Of a stretch of DNA of 64,000 bases, positions 42,034 to 49,774 are shown one piece after another. Position numbers and translations under genes: made by a program. This DNA comes from Bellilinea sp040754815 (GTDB taxonomy: Bacteria; Chloroflexota; Anaerolineae; Anaerolineales; Anaerolineaceae), in NCBI GenBank assembly GCA_040754815.1, contig JBFMBX010000001.1, positions 434,001 to 498,000 of the forward strand, written 5' to 3'. The notes beneath the pieces were generated by a model. That model was not told where the DNA came from. It was given only the letters and a program-made list of their open reading frames with translations, and ran no database searches. How positions within the stretch are numbered: the first letter of the stretch is position 1; each line of letters starts with the position of its first letter.

Positions 42034-42924
42034 TTATTCTTTTGTGCGTCCCTTGAGGAAATCGCCTAAAAGGCTGGTGAATTCCATCGGGAAAATGTAC
42101 TTGGTGGATTGGCCGGCGCCGATACTCTTCAGCGTTTCGAAGTACTGCAAGGTCATTGTTTTCTGGTCAATGGTACTGGCCACCGAGAAGATGCGTTCCA
42201 GCGCCGCCGCATAACCTTCTGCCCGCAGCAGTTGAGCCTGTTTTTCACCCTCCGCCTGCAAAATGGCGGCCTGCTTTTGGCCGTCCGCCCGCAGGATGGC
42301 GGCCTGACGTTCGCCTTCGGCAATATTCACAGCTGCTTCGCGTTGACCGGAAGATTCGGTCACCACTGCACGGCGGGTTCGTTCTGCCGCCAGTTGACGG
42401 TTCATCGAGTCCTGAACATCGCGCGGCGGGATAATCTCGCGGATTTCCACATTGGTTACCTTTACACCCCACCGCTCGGTCACCTCATCCAGTCGAACCC
42501 GCAAAGCCTGATTGATTTTCTCCCGTTCTGAAAGGACACCATCCAGCATAATGCCGCCAATCACCGAACGCAACGTGGTGGTGGCAATACCCTGGGCGGC
42601 CATTTCAAAATTGCCAACCTGCAGTACACTTTGCACCGGGTCAAAGACTTTGTAATACCACAGAAAATCAATCGAAATTGGAGCATTATCGGCGGTGATC
42701 GAGGTTTGAGCGGGAATTTCGCGCACCTGCTCGCGCAGATCTACTCGCACAGCCCGATCAACGAAGGGGATGAGGATGATCAACCCCGGCCCGCGAGCGC
42801 CAATACAGCGTCCCAGTCGGAACACAACCAGCCGCTGATATTCCGGAACAATTTTGAGCGCCGTACCGAGGAAAATCAGTGCACCGAGTACGACTATTCC
42901 AATCAGACAATAGATGACTTCCAT
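42034..42924 (-). CDS. SPFH-domain slipin/stomatin-like protein
   Basis: 296 residues. One N-terminal membrane helix (5-25), then a SPFH/band-7 domain (EYQRLVVFRLGR; LREQVREIPAQT; GVLSEREKINQAL) and a coiled-coil with near-tandem repeats RADGQKQAAILQ, AEGEKQAQLLRAEG. Such proteins form membrane microdomain rings and pair with NfeD. The NfeD gene is the next gene upstream (79 bases). GGAGG is placed ahead of the ATG. Confidence 0.9.
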   Translation of the reverse strand: MEVIYCLIGIVVLGALIFLGTALKIVPEYQRLVVFRLGRCIGARGPGLIILIPFVDRAVRVDLREQVREIPAQTSITADNAPISIDFLWYYKVFDPVQSVLQVGNFEMAAQGIATTTLRSVIGGIMLDGVLSEREKINQALRVRLDEVTERWGVKVTNVEIREIIPPRDVQDSMNRQLAAERTRRAVVTESSGQREAAVNIAEGERQAAILRADGQKQAAILQAEGEKQAQLLRAEGYAAALERIFSVASTIDQKTMTLQYFETLKSIGAGQSTKYIFPMEFTSLLGDFLKGRTKE

Positions 42925-43003
42925 TTTTTACAAACCTCCATTCTACTTGGTCGGCTGTTTTTGAACACAGCCTTGCGGATGTGATGATCCCTTGCGGGAT
43001 AAA

Positions 43004-43603
43004 TTACTCCTCATTTACCTTTTCAACCTGTAAAATCAACCCTTCCCGTTTGATCACCCGTACCTTACTGCCGGCCTGAATTGCTTCATCACTCCATGCC
43101 GACCATTCCTCACCCATAATATAAACAGAACCCTCTTTGTGAATATCGGTCTTTGCTTCTCCAATGGCACCGATCAGCCGGTTAAGGTCTATATCCTTCC
43201 CGCGCCCCATCGCTTCGATCCCTTTCCGCCCTACAACCCAGAGAATCGGTATGACAACCGATGAAGTTACCAGCGCCAGCCAGAAATTAACCGCCGGCTT
43301 ACCCTCGGCGGTTTCAAAAAGTAACACCGAGCCGGCAATGACCGCCGCAATGGTGACAAGCAGGAAAATCCAGTGGCGGGAACGGCGCAATGCAAAATAG
43401 AACGGCACCACTCCAACGATCAGAATGCCCAGCGCCCACGGGTTGATGCGCAGATTTAATGCCCCAATACCTGCCAGTACAATGGCAAACACAGCCCCAA
43501 TTTCCAGCAAACCGGTGCCCGGTGAAAACAAAGCCAGAATCCCTAAAACCAATCCAAGCACCAGCAGAAGATACGCAACATTGGGGTCCATCAGCGGATT
43601 CAT
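43004..43603 (-). CDS. NfeD-family membrane protein, short form
   Basis: 199 residues from the ATG at 43603, with AAGGA eight bases upstream; the longer frame to 43687 lacks an SD. Three or four membrane helices then an OB-fold (DIHKEGSVYIMGEEWSAWSD, SKVRVIKREGLILQVEK) at the C-terminus. No ClpP-like protease domain, so it is the short NfeD1b form, paired with SPFH. Confidence 0.85.
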   Translation of the reverse strand: MNPLMDPNVAYLLLVLGLVLGILALFSPGTGLLEIGAVFAIVLAGIGALNLRINPWALGILIVGVVPFYFALRRSRHWIFLLVTIAAVIAGSVLLFETAEGKPAVNFWLALVTSSVVIPILWVVGRKGIEAMGRGKDIDLNRLIGAIGEAKTDIHKEGSVYIMGEEWSAWSDEAIQAGSKVRVIKREGLILQVEKVNEE

Positions 43604-43906
43604 GGCTACCATCCTTGTCTCGAAAACACTGCGGAGAAGAGGCAGGTTCTCTTGATCTATAAAAATTATACCTGACAAACCCCTCACCTCAAAACAAATG
43701 TATCATTCCACTCTTTTATTCTATTAACGGAGAAGACAGCCTTCTCAGGCTGCCTTTCCTTCTCTACCACTATCTTATCCCTGTATCACCTACCCACCAG
43801 GAGCACGACTTTGCCCGGAGGAATGAGCAACGACTGCCTGTACTTAATATACCGTTGCTTAATTAAGGTTTTTCAAAAAACAGGTTAGCAAATTGTTAAG
43901 AATGCC
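43604..43906. other. Intergenic region with two hairpins
   Basis: Near 43735-43755, AGCC and GGCT arms around TTCTCA form a small terminator-like hairpin for the ABC operon. AGCAACG and CGTTGCT (about 43826-43858) form another inverted repeat. No gene. Confidence 0.5.
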
Positions 43907-44656
43907 TCAATTCAATTCCAGCCGTTCAAATGCAAAACCTCCCAACACGCCCACTATGGCACAAAGCAGAAATAAAATCAATCCATTTTCCATAACGAAA
44001 GTTTGATTAGTCGGTGTTTCGCCCAGCACGTAGAATAAAGGGCTGAGACGAACCAATCCCGCTGTTGAATTTTGAACGTAAGGAAGATACAGCCAACCCA
44101 ACACGAGTAACCCTGCTAAACGATCCATCCACCGCGACGCGCCTAAATTTCCAACCAGCACACCTGCCAGCCCCAATAAAAAAACCAGCAAGATGGATGC
44201 AGTCCACATTCGCCACATTCCGCCCGGCATTGGATTTGCGCTGAAGTAGGTTAAAGCCGTACCACTCGTAAAAATACACAACACCAGCAGGAAAGAAGCA
44301 GAAAAGAGATAAACCACGCGGCTGAGATACACTTCCCAGCGGGGAAGCGGGTACGCCAGTAAAAAAGCCAGCATCTGGCGCACCCCCCGCCCTTTAAATA
44401 AATGGATTCCTTCCAGAAAGGCATAGCCACCGCCGATGATGGGCGAGCCCAAAACCATCAGAACCAGCAACCAGTAACCTTTCTGTGTGCCCGATTGAAG
44501 GGCAAACCAGGTCAGCAGCCGGTCCAGCCACTCCTCACCCTGCACGGCAGGGTATGCCAGTGCGGCAAAAATGTTCCATCCCAAACCGGCTGCACACCAG
44601 AAGAAGATCGGCCGTCTTCTTTCCAGCCACAGGTCTTTGAAGAGGTCAAACCACAT
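43907..44656 (-). CDS. ABC transporter permease subunit
   Basis: 249 residues, about six helices with a cytosolic N-terminus (FDLFKDLWLERRRPIFFW). The pattern resembles ABC-2-type permeases. It overlaps the ATPase gene by 11 bases, so both are made together. Substrate unknown; the unit is led by its own GbsR/MarR-type regulator. Confidence 0.8.
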   Translation of the reverse strand: MWFDLFKDLWLERRRPIFFWCAAGLGWNIFAALAYPAVQGEEWLDRLLTWFALQSGTQKGYWLLVLMVLGSPIIGGGYAFLEGIHLFKGRGVRQMLAFLLAYPLPRWEVYLSRVVYLFSASFLLVLCIFTSGTALTYFSANPMPGGMWRMWTASILLVFLLGLAGVLVGNLGASRWMDRLAGLLVLGWLYLPYVQNSTAGLVRLSPLFYVLGETPTNQTFVMENGLILFLLCAIVGVLGGFAFERLELN

Positions 44657-45548
44657 AGGCTGGAATACCGTAAACCATTTGGTAAACCTCTTCCAGAGGA
44701 GGCTGCTGACTGATAATATCCAGCACGCGGAACTGGCTGGCCGTCTTCAACAAGGCATCGGGGTCACCCTGCACGGTGCAATACACTTTATTCTGATCAC
44801 ATACCAGTTGATTGATGTTATTCAGACCCATAAAAATCTGCGGGTTGACCGGATTGGCAAAACGCATTTCGATTTTGCGGATGGCACGTGCCCGCAATTG
44901 AGCGCCGCGTTCCACAGCGATCACCCGCCCCTGATGGAAGACAGCCACACGGTCACAAATGCGTTCCATTTCAGCAATGGATTGCGAAGCAATCACCACT
45001 GAATGACCTTCAGCCCGAAATTCGGCAATCAAGTGGTAAAGCTCCATTTGCGTCAGGGTGTCCAGATCGCGCGATGGTTCATCCAATAAAATCAATTCGG
45101 GTTTGTGCATAAAAGCCTGCACCAAACCGATTTTGCGCTGCTCCGCTGCACAAAGCTGGCCGCAAGGCACATCCAGATTGGTCTTAAACCGGGCAGCCAG
45201 CGAGTAGGCAAAATTCAAATCCACCCCATCGCGTAAAGCAGCAAACCGTTCAATCACCTGACGGCCGCTCAGTCCTTTTGGTAAACTCAGGTTTTGGGGC
45301 AGGTAACCGACCAGACGGCGCACTTTCAACCCATTTCGCTGGCAGTCCATGCCCAGTACCAGCGCATGACCATGGCTGGGACGGATGAAATCAAGGAGGA
45401 TGTGAAACAGGCTGGATTTTCCTGCCGCGCTCGGTCCCAACAAACCGAAGACTTCGCCGGGGTCCACTTCCAGCGTTACCCCGCACAACGCAGGCTGGCG
45501 GCGAAATTCTTTGCTCAAATTTTCAGTACGCATGACGAGGTAGCGCAT
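44646..45548 (-). CDS. ABC ATPase with degenerate signature and H-loop
   Basis: 300 residues from the ATG at 45548, with GGAGG six bases upstream. Walker A reads GPSAAGKSS, Walker B ELILLDEPSRDLD. The signature is LCAAEQRK instead of LSGGQ-like, and the H-loop residue is Gln in VIASQSIAEM. Both changes affect catalysis in other ABC proteins. A C-terminal 80 residues of alpha/beta follow the ATPase, as in drug-export ATPases. Partner permease is the next gene. Weak ATPase or a regulatory role is possible. Confidence 0.82.
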   Translation of the reverse strand: MRYLVMRTENLSKEFRRQPALCGVTLEVDPGEVFGLLGPSAAGKSSLFHILLDFIRPSHGHALVLGMDCQRNGLKVRRLVGYLPQNLSLPKGLSGRQVIERFAALRDGVDLNFAYSLAARFKTNLDVPCGQLCAAEQRKIGLVQAFMHKPELILLDEPSRDLDTLTQMELYHLIAEFRAEGHSVVIASQSIAEMERICDRVAVFHQGRVIAVERGAQLRARAIRKIEMRFANPVNPQIFMGLNNINQLVCDQNKVYCTVQGDPDALLKTASQFRVLDIISQQPPLEEVYQMVYGIPAYVV

Positions 45549-45576
45549 GTTCAACCTCCTTTTTTGAAATACCGGT

Positions 45577-45658
45577 AAAAAACGACCGGCTGATATTCGA
45601 GATACCAGCCGGCCATTCGGAGGTTACTTCATGCCCTCAATGCTCAGGCTGGTATCTC
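45577..45658 (-). promoter_or_regulatory. Terminator/antiterminator pair between regulator and ABC genes
   Basis: On the minus transcript CCGGCTG and CAGCCGG (45606-45612 and 45586-45592) form a stem with six U after it (45577-45582), an intrinsic terminator ahead of the ABC genes. GAGATACCAGCC, read 45658-45647 on the transcript, pairs over 12 bp with the region 45610-45599, which overlaps one terminator arm. The two folds exclude each other. The upstream arm lies in the last codons of the regulator gene. Confidence 0.65.
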
Positions 45659-46165
45659 TCGGCGGGATTGCCACTCCTTTAAAATCTTTTCGTACGATTG
45701 CTCCAGCAAAGCCGTCCATTCAATGATCTCATCCATTCGGCGGCGGGCCGGATGATCTTCGCCCAGACCTTGCAAGCCTTCTTCGGCCATTTCGCGCAGG
45801 TTCTGGATACTTTCCAACCGCATTTCCAGCGAGTTCTCCCACGCCTCATCGGAGAATACGTAATAATCGCTGCGCTCTCCGGGCAGAGAAACCCGCTCCG
45901 CCAGCCCCGCCATCATCAGTGTGCGCAGGTTGGTGGAGATACTGCTGCGGCTCACCTGGAGCACTTCCGCCATTTCTTCCGGCGAGACCGGACGGCTGGC
46001 AATCAACAGCAAGCCGAGGATTTTCCCGCCAATGCGCGGAATGCCGTACTCCTCAAAGTGCAATCCCATATTTTCAATGAACTGGGATAGGGTGGATGGG
46101 TCTCCCGATATGGGAGGGGTACTATCACCGCTATCCGTTTCGTCTGAAGCCATACTGTTGCTCAC
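45644..46165 (-). CDS. GbsR/MarR-type transcriptional regulator
   Basis: 173 residues. Central winged helix (PVSPEEMAEVLQVSRSSISTNLRTLMMAGLAERV) with a long C-terminal helical part, fitting the GbsR subgroup of the MarR superfamily. It most likely controls its own promoter and the ABC genes. A palindrome lies across its promoter. Followed by the terminator/antiterminator region. Confidence 0.88.
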   Translation of the reverse strand: MSNSMASDETDSGDSTPPISGDPSTLSQFIENMGLHFEEYGIPRIGGKILGLLLIASRPVSPEEMAEVLQVSRSSISTNLRTLMMAGLAERVSLPGERSDYYVFSDEAWENSLEMRLESIQNLREMAEEGLQGLGEDHPARRRMDEIIEWTALLEQSYEKILKEWQSRREIPA

Positions 46166-46213
46166 TCCTTAAATACAGAACAAAAACCTGTGCACCCACT
46201 ACGGGCACATTCA

Positions 46214-46257
46214 ATATTACAACCATTAATCATTTCTGTCAAGACCGAAATGATTAA
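46214..46257 (-). promoter_or_regulatory. Promoter with 11-bp inverted repeat over the -35
   Basis: On minus: TTGACA (46242-46237), a 17-base spacer and TAATAT (46219-46214). TTAATCATTTC (46226-46236) and GAAATGATTAA (46247-46257) are perfect inverted repeats with 10 bases between, and the -35 sits in that gap. A likely operator for autorepression by the regulator. Confidence 0.8.
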
Positions 46258-46421
46258 ATGTTTTTGCAACTTATAAATCAATCGGCGATTGTTTAAACAA
46301 CTATTCAATTATAAAAACATTAATCTATGCATTATAAACCGGCAACTTTCATCAAAGTGTTCTTAAAAACGGCTCATAAGAATAAAGAACCCGATCCGGC
46401 ATCTGACTGCAAAATTGGTTA

Positions 46422-46450
46422 TTGAAACCGGTGCTACTATGGGCTAGAAT
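46422..46450 (+). promoter_or_regulatory. Promoter of the dhaR-like gene
   Basis: TTGAAA (46422-46427), 17 bases, TAGAAT (46445-46450). The -35 overlaps TTGAAACCGG, a partial match to the half-site TTGAAACACC seen before glpF, as expected for self-repression. The rest of the 344-base gap holds no gene. Confidence 0.65.
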
Positions 46451-46509
46451 ATATTGGGGTTGAATCGTTTTTATTCGCCTTCAATGCGGGAGAGGAGAAG
46501 CGGAGGACA

Positions 46510-48501
46510 ATGAATCACCTATCGGGCGATGAAATCCATCAAGCATGGATGGCTTTCGTTACCAATCACGTTTTAATGTCGCAGGTACGCCCGGTGATTG
46601 CCGCCTCATGGGAACGTTGCTGGGCGCGGGTTGACCCTTATTCCCCCCATCGTCCCCCTCACCTTTCCGCTCAGCATCTGCTTTCCATCCAGGTAAACCA
46701 CTTTGACCTGATGGCCATTGCCCGTCCGGTCATGGAAGACGTGTATCAGTACATCGAATCATCCAACTCCGCCGTCCTGTTTGCCAATAATGTGGGCTAC
46801 CTGCTGGATGCAGTCGGAGATGCCAACATTATGGCCGCACTGGAAAGAATGGGCATCACCCCCGGTACTCTGCTGGCAGAGGGGGAAATAGGCACCAACG
46901 CCATTGGGCTGAGCCTCCTGGAACGAACCCCTCAGTATGTAGAGGGATTTGAACACTTCCGCCAGCCGTTCCATTTGTACGATTGCGCCGCCGCACCCGT
47001 ATTTGAAACTTCCGGTAAATTGATTGGCGCGTTGGGCATCATCACACTGCGCGGCCATCTGCATCCTCATTCAATCGGCATGGTCACTGCCGCAGCCAGA
47101 GCCATTGAAGCCCAGCGGCAAGCCGACCAGTTGCTGGAGGAGCAAAACAACCAGTTAACCGGTCTGAACGCCATTCTCTCCAGCATTCAGGAGGGTATTC
47201 TGGTGTGGAACGCGGAAGGCACCATCCTGCACGCCAACCCCACCGCTGCCACCATCCTGCGGGTAAAGCCAGACAGCCTGCTCGGCTCCAAACTGGATGC
47301 CTATATCCGCTTTCCGCGTGTGGTTCAGGATGCTTTGCAAAAACACATCCCGATTAGTGACCTGGAAGTGCAATTGACCGTAGCCGGCGAACCGATCAAC
47401 TGCCTGCTGAACCTGCAGTACATCCACGGACGGCACGGCTTACGCACGGCCATTGCCGTCCTGCGGCCGGTGAAGACTCTGCGCGAATATGTGCAAAGAC
47501 AGGTCAGTTCGCCCACTTTTGACCTGCAGAACTTAATCGGCGAATCACCTGCCATTCGGCGGGTCAGGCGTATGGCGCGCAGCGCGGCTGCCGCGCGCGG
47601 CTGCGTGCTGATTCGCGGCGAGCCGGGCACCGGTAAAAATTTACTGGCACGCGCCATTCACTACCATAGCCAGCGCAGCCAGGCCCCGTTCGTCGTATTT
47701 GCCTGCACAGCCGTCCCCAGTGAACTGGCACTGACCGAGTTGATCGGCAGCGAGAAAGGTATTCACGACGGCGTGCCGGTGACCAGTAAATTTGAGCTGG
47801 CTGCCGGTGGCACACTTTTTTTACAGGATATTGACCAGCTGCCCCTTGAAGCACAGAGCGTCTTGCTGAACTTTCTCGAATTAGGCATCATTCAGAAAAT
47901 TGGCAGCCGCAAACCCGTGGAGGTGGATGTACGCATTATTGCTTCCAGCTCGGCTCCGCTGGAACACCTCGTACGGGAGGGTAATTTCCGCGCCGACCTG
48001 CTCTATCGATTGAGTTCATTTGAAATTGTGCTGCCGCCTTTGCGTGAACGCAAACAGGATTTAGACCTGTTGATTGAACAAATTCTCCACCGTTTATCGA
48101 AACAGGTGGGTCACCCCCTCACTCCCACACGCGAAACACTCAGCCTTCTCAAGGCATATCACTGGCCCGGCAATGTGCGGGAACTGGAATCGGTACTGAC
48201 CCGCGCCGCAGTGCAGGCCAGTCCCGGCCAGCTGATTACACCCGCTCATCTTCCCCATCTTCAGCCGATCAGCGAAAGTGAAATCAGCCTGCCTCACGAG
48301 GACGGAAAGATACTCCCCCTTGAAGAACTGGAAAAGCGCGCCATTCTGCAGGCTGCTCAGTACTGTCAGGGGAACGTCACCCGCATGTCCGAGATGCTGG
48401 GCGTAGGTCGAACAACCATCTGGCGTTACTTCAAACAAATGAATTTATCTCCCGAAGAATTCCGCGTTCGCGATGCGAAATCCCCCGGTGTTTCAAATTG
48501 A
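46510..48501 (+). CDS. dhaR: DhaR-like GAF/AAA/Fis activator lacking GAFTGA
   Basis: 663 residues. N-terminal GAF-like part (about 60-200), a PAS-like part (210-320), an AAA+ domain with Walker A GEPGTGKN (370-377) and a C-terminal Fis HTH (CQGNVTRMSEMLGVGRTTIWRYFKQ, shown in part). Where sigma-54 activators have GAFTGA, residues 417-422 read GIHDGV, so sigma-54 contact is not expected. E. coli DhaR acts at a sigma-70 promoter. Precedes glpF-dhaK-dhaL-glpK, which fits control by DhaK/DhaL state. GGAGG is three bases before the ATG. Confidence 0.85.
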   Translation: MNHLSGDEIHQAWMAFVTNHVLMSQVRPVIAASWERCWARVDPYSPHRPPHLSAQHLLSIQVNHFDLMAIARPVMEDVYQYIESSNSAVLFANNVGYLLDAVGDANIMAALERMGITPGTLLAEGEIGTNAIGLSLLERTPQYVEGFEHFRQPFHLYDCAAAPVFETSGKLIGALGIITLRGHLHPHSIGMVTAAARAIEAQRQADQLLEEQNNQLTGLNAILSSIQEGILVWNAEGTILHANPTAATILRVKPDSLLGSKLDAYIRFPRVVQDALQKHIPISDLEVQLTVAGEPINCLLNLQYIHGRHGLRTAIAVLRPVKTLREYVQRQVSSPTFDLQNLIGESPAIRRVRRMARSAAAARGCVLIRGEPGTGKNLLARAIHYHSQRSQAPFVVFACTAVPSELALTELIGSEKGIHDGVPVTSKFELAAGGTLFLQDIDQLPLEAQSVLLNFLELGIIQKIGSRKPVEVDVRIIASSSAPLEHLVREGNFRADLLYRLSSFEIVLPPLRERKQDLDLLIEQILHRLSKQVGHPLTPTRETLSLLKAYHWPGNVRELESVLTRAAVQASPGQLITPAHLPHLQPISESEISLPHEDGKILPLEELEKRAILQAAQYCQGNVTRMSEMLGVGRTTIWRYFKQMNLSPEEFRVRDAKSPGVSN

Positions 48502-48538
48502 AACACCTATTAAGATTCGTGTTTCATTTCGAACCAAA
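48487..48538 (+). promoter_or_regulatory. Tandem palindromic operators, probable DhaR sites
   Basis: GGTGTTTCAA, one central A, then its exact reverse complement (48487-48507) is a perfect 21-bp palindrome covering the dhaR stop codon. GTGTTTCA recurs at 48519-48526 with a degenerate right arm; the two copies are 31 bp apart, about three helical turns, in the same orientation. They lie upstream of a sigma-70-like promoter, the layout for an activator. Confidence 0.7.
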
Positions 48539-48551
48539 AATTTCACAAAAG

Positions 48552-48579
48552 TTGACCGTTGTGTGATGCACCGTACAAT
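48552..48579 (+). promoter_or_regulatory. Promoter of the glpF-dhaKL-glpK unit
   Basis: TTGACC (48552-48557), 16-base spacer, TACAAT (48574-48579). A start near 48586 gives a 295-base leader before glpF. Confidence 0.75.
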
Positions 48580-48644
48580 TAAGGGCGATGTTTAACTTTC
48601 GGGCTGTGAACCGTAATTATTGGCAGGTAGCAGGCTGGTGGCGG

Positions 48645-48716
48645 ATGGGCTGGCACAAGACAGCCCACGCTGCCGCAGTATTTTCTCCTTTTCAGGCAAA
48701 AGATACCGCTCGTTAG
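48645..48716 (+). CDS. Possible 23-residue leader peptide
   Basis: ATG at 48645 and TAG at 48714 give MGWHKTAHAAAVFSPFQAKD then TAR. The stop lies in the left side of the following terminator hairpin, the layout of translation-linked attenuation. SD is weak (GCAGG about ten bases upstream). Not a certain gene. Confidence 0.4.
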   Translation: MGWHKTAHAAAVFSPFQAKDTAR

Positions 48717-48746
48717 GCAAGAAAACCTATCAGCGGTATTTTTTTG
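48703..48746 (+). terminator. Intrinsic terminator in the glpF leader
   Basis: ATACCGCT (48703-48710) pairs with AGCGGTAT (48732-48739), TAGG with CCTA inside, then a run of T. It lies 135 bases before glpF, so it would block the operon unless overridden. Just upstream TGGGCTG/CAGCCCA forms a second stem-loop. Confidence 0.88.
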
Positions 48747-48880
48747 CAAGTTCTTTCCGGTTTTATCTCAACAACATTCCTATAGTCTCAAGGAGGTGGT
48801 ACGGTAAGAGATATCCAGTTTCTACCTTTCGTTTCCTGTCGTTTCCCAATTTTTCAAATCCTTGAAAGGAGAGATCGAAG

Positions 48881-49675
48881 ATGAAATCAAGAGGTTTAAG
48901 TGAATTCCTTGGTGAAGTCATCGGAACATTCACACTTATTCTCCTCGGTGATGGCGTGGTAGCCAATGTCGGCCTTGCTCCGCGTTTGGCTTCTCCGGCT
49001 TATAACTGGAACACCATCACCATCGGCTGGGCTTTCGCGGTGATCGTGGCGGTGTATGTGTCCGCTGGTGTTTCCGGCGCGCACCTCAATCCCGCCGTGA
49101 CCATCGCCTTAGCCGTAAAACGTGGTTTCGCCTGGTCCAAAGTGCCGACCTACATCCTCGGCCAGTTTGTGGGCGCCTTCCTCGGTGCGCTGGGTGTCTA
49201 TCTGGTCTATATGGAAGGCTTGCAGGCTGCCGGCATGCCCAACGTGTGGTGCACCGGTCCGGGTTCTGTGTTCGGTCAGGCCTTCTGGGGTGGAACGGGA
49301 GCCGCCTCCACCGGTGCTTACTCATTGGTTAACGCCAGCATCGCAGAAATTGTTGGCACCGCGGTGCTGCTGATGGGTGTGTTAGCCAGCGGTGATGAAC
49401 GCAACCTGGGTCTCAAATTCAACATGGGCCCATTCCTGGTCGGCGGTACCGTGCTGGCCATTGGTTTGAGCCTTGGCGGCCCCTCCGGTTACGCCATCAA
49501 TCCTGCCCGCGATCTCGGCCCCCGTGTGCTGGGTGCTCTGGTTGGCACGCAAGGATTGTTCGATGGCATCTACTGGCTGGTTGCCCCGGTGATTATGCCC
49601 ATCATTGGCGGTATCCTTGGCGCCATCATCTATGACGCGCTGGTGACCGCTCAGCTTCCGGCTAAGAAAGAGTAA
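48881..49675 (+). CDS. glpF: Glycerol facilitator (aquaporin family)
   Basis: 264 residues, six helices and two NPA boxes: HLNPAVTIAL and AINPARDLG. The second half shows the Asp after NPAR, typical of glycerol-conducting GlpF rather than water-only AqpZ. Passive uptake of glycerol through the cytoplasmic membrane. AAAGGAG is ten bases before the ATG. First gene after the leader terminator. Confidence 0.93.
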   Translation: MKSRGLSEFLGEVIGTFTLILLGDGVVANVGLAPRLASPAYNWNTITIGWAFAVIVAVYVSAGVSGAHLNPAVTIALAVKRGFAWSKVPTYILGQFVGAFLGALGVYLVYMEGLQAAGMPNVWCTGPGSVFGQAFWGGTGAASTGAYSLVNASIAEIVGTAVLLMGVLASGDERNLGLKFNMGPFLVGGTVLAIGLSLGGPSGYAINPARDLGPRVLGALVGTQGLFDGIYWLVAPVIMPIIGGILGAIIYDALVTAQLPAKKE

Positions 49676-49687
49676 TTTTTTCATCCA

Positions 49688-49718
49688 TGGGCCTGCTTTG
49701 AAAGTTAAAGCAGGCCCA
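49688..49718 (+). other. Perfect intercistronic hairpin between glpF and dhaK
   Basis: TGGGCCTGCTTT (49688-49699) pairs with AAAGCAGGCCCA (49707-49718), loop of 7. No T-run follows, so it is more likely an mRNA stability or processing element than a terminator. Confidence 0.7.
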
Positions 49719-49774
49719 CTTTCGCCCCGCTGGCTAGTGGTACGCAAGTTTTTGTCAAGAAAGGATAAAAAAGT

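Noticed and set aside
48620..48865. 81-codon frame in the glpF leader
   Set aside because: Crosses the terminator and has no SD; composition is unlike a protein.
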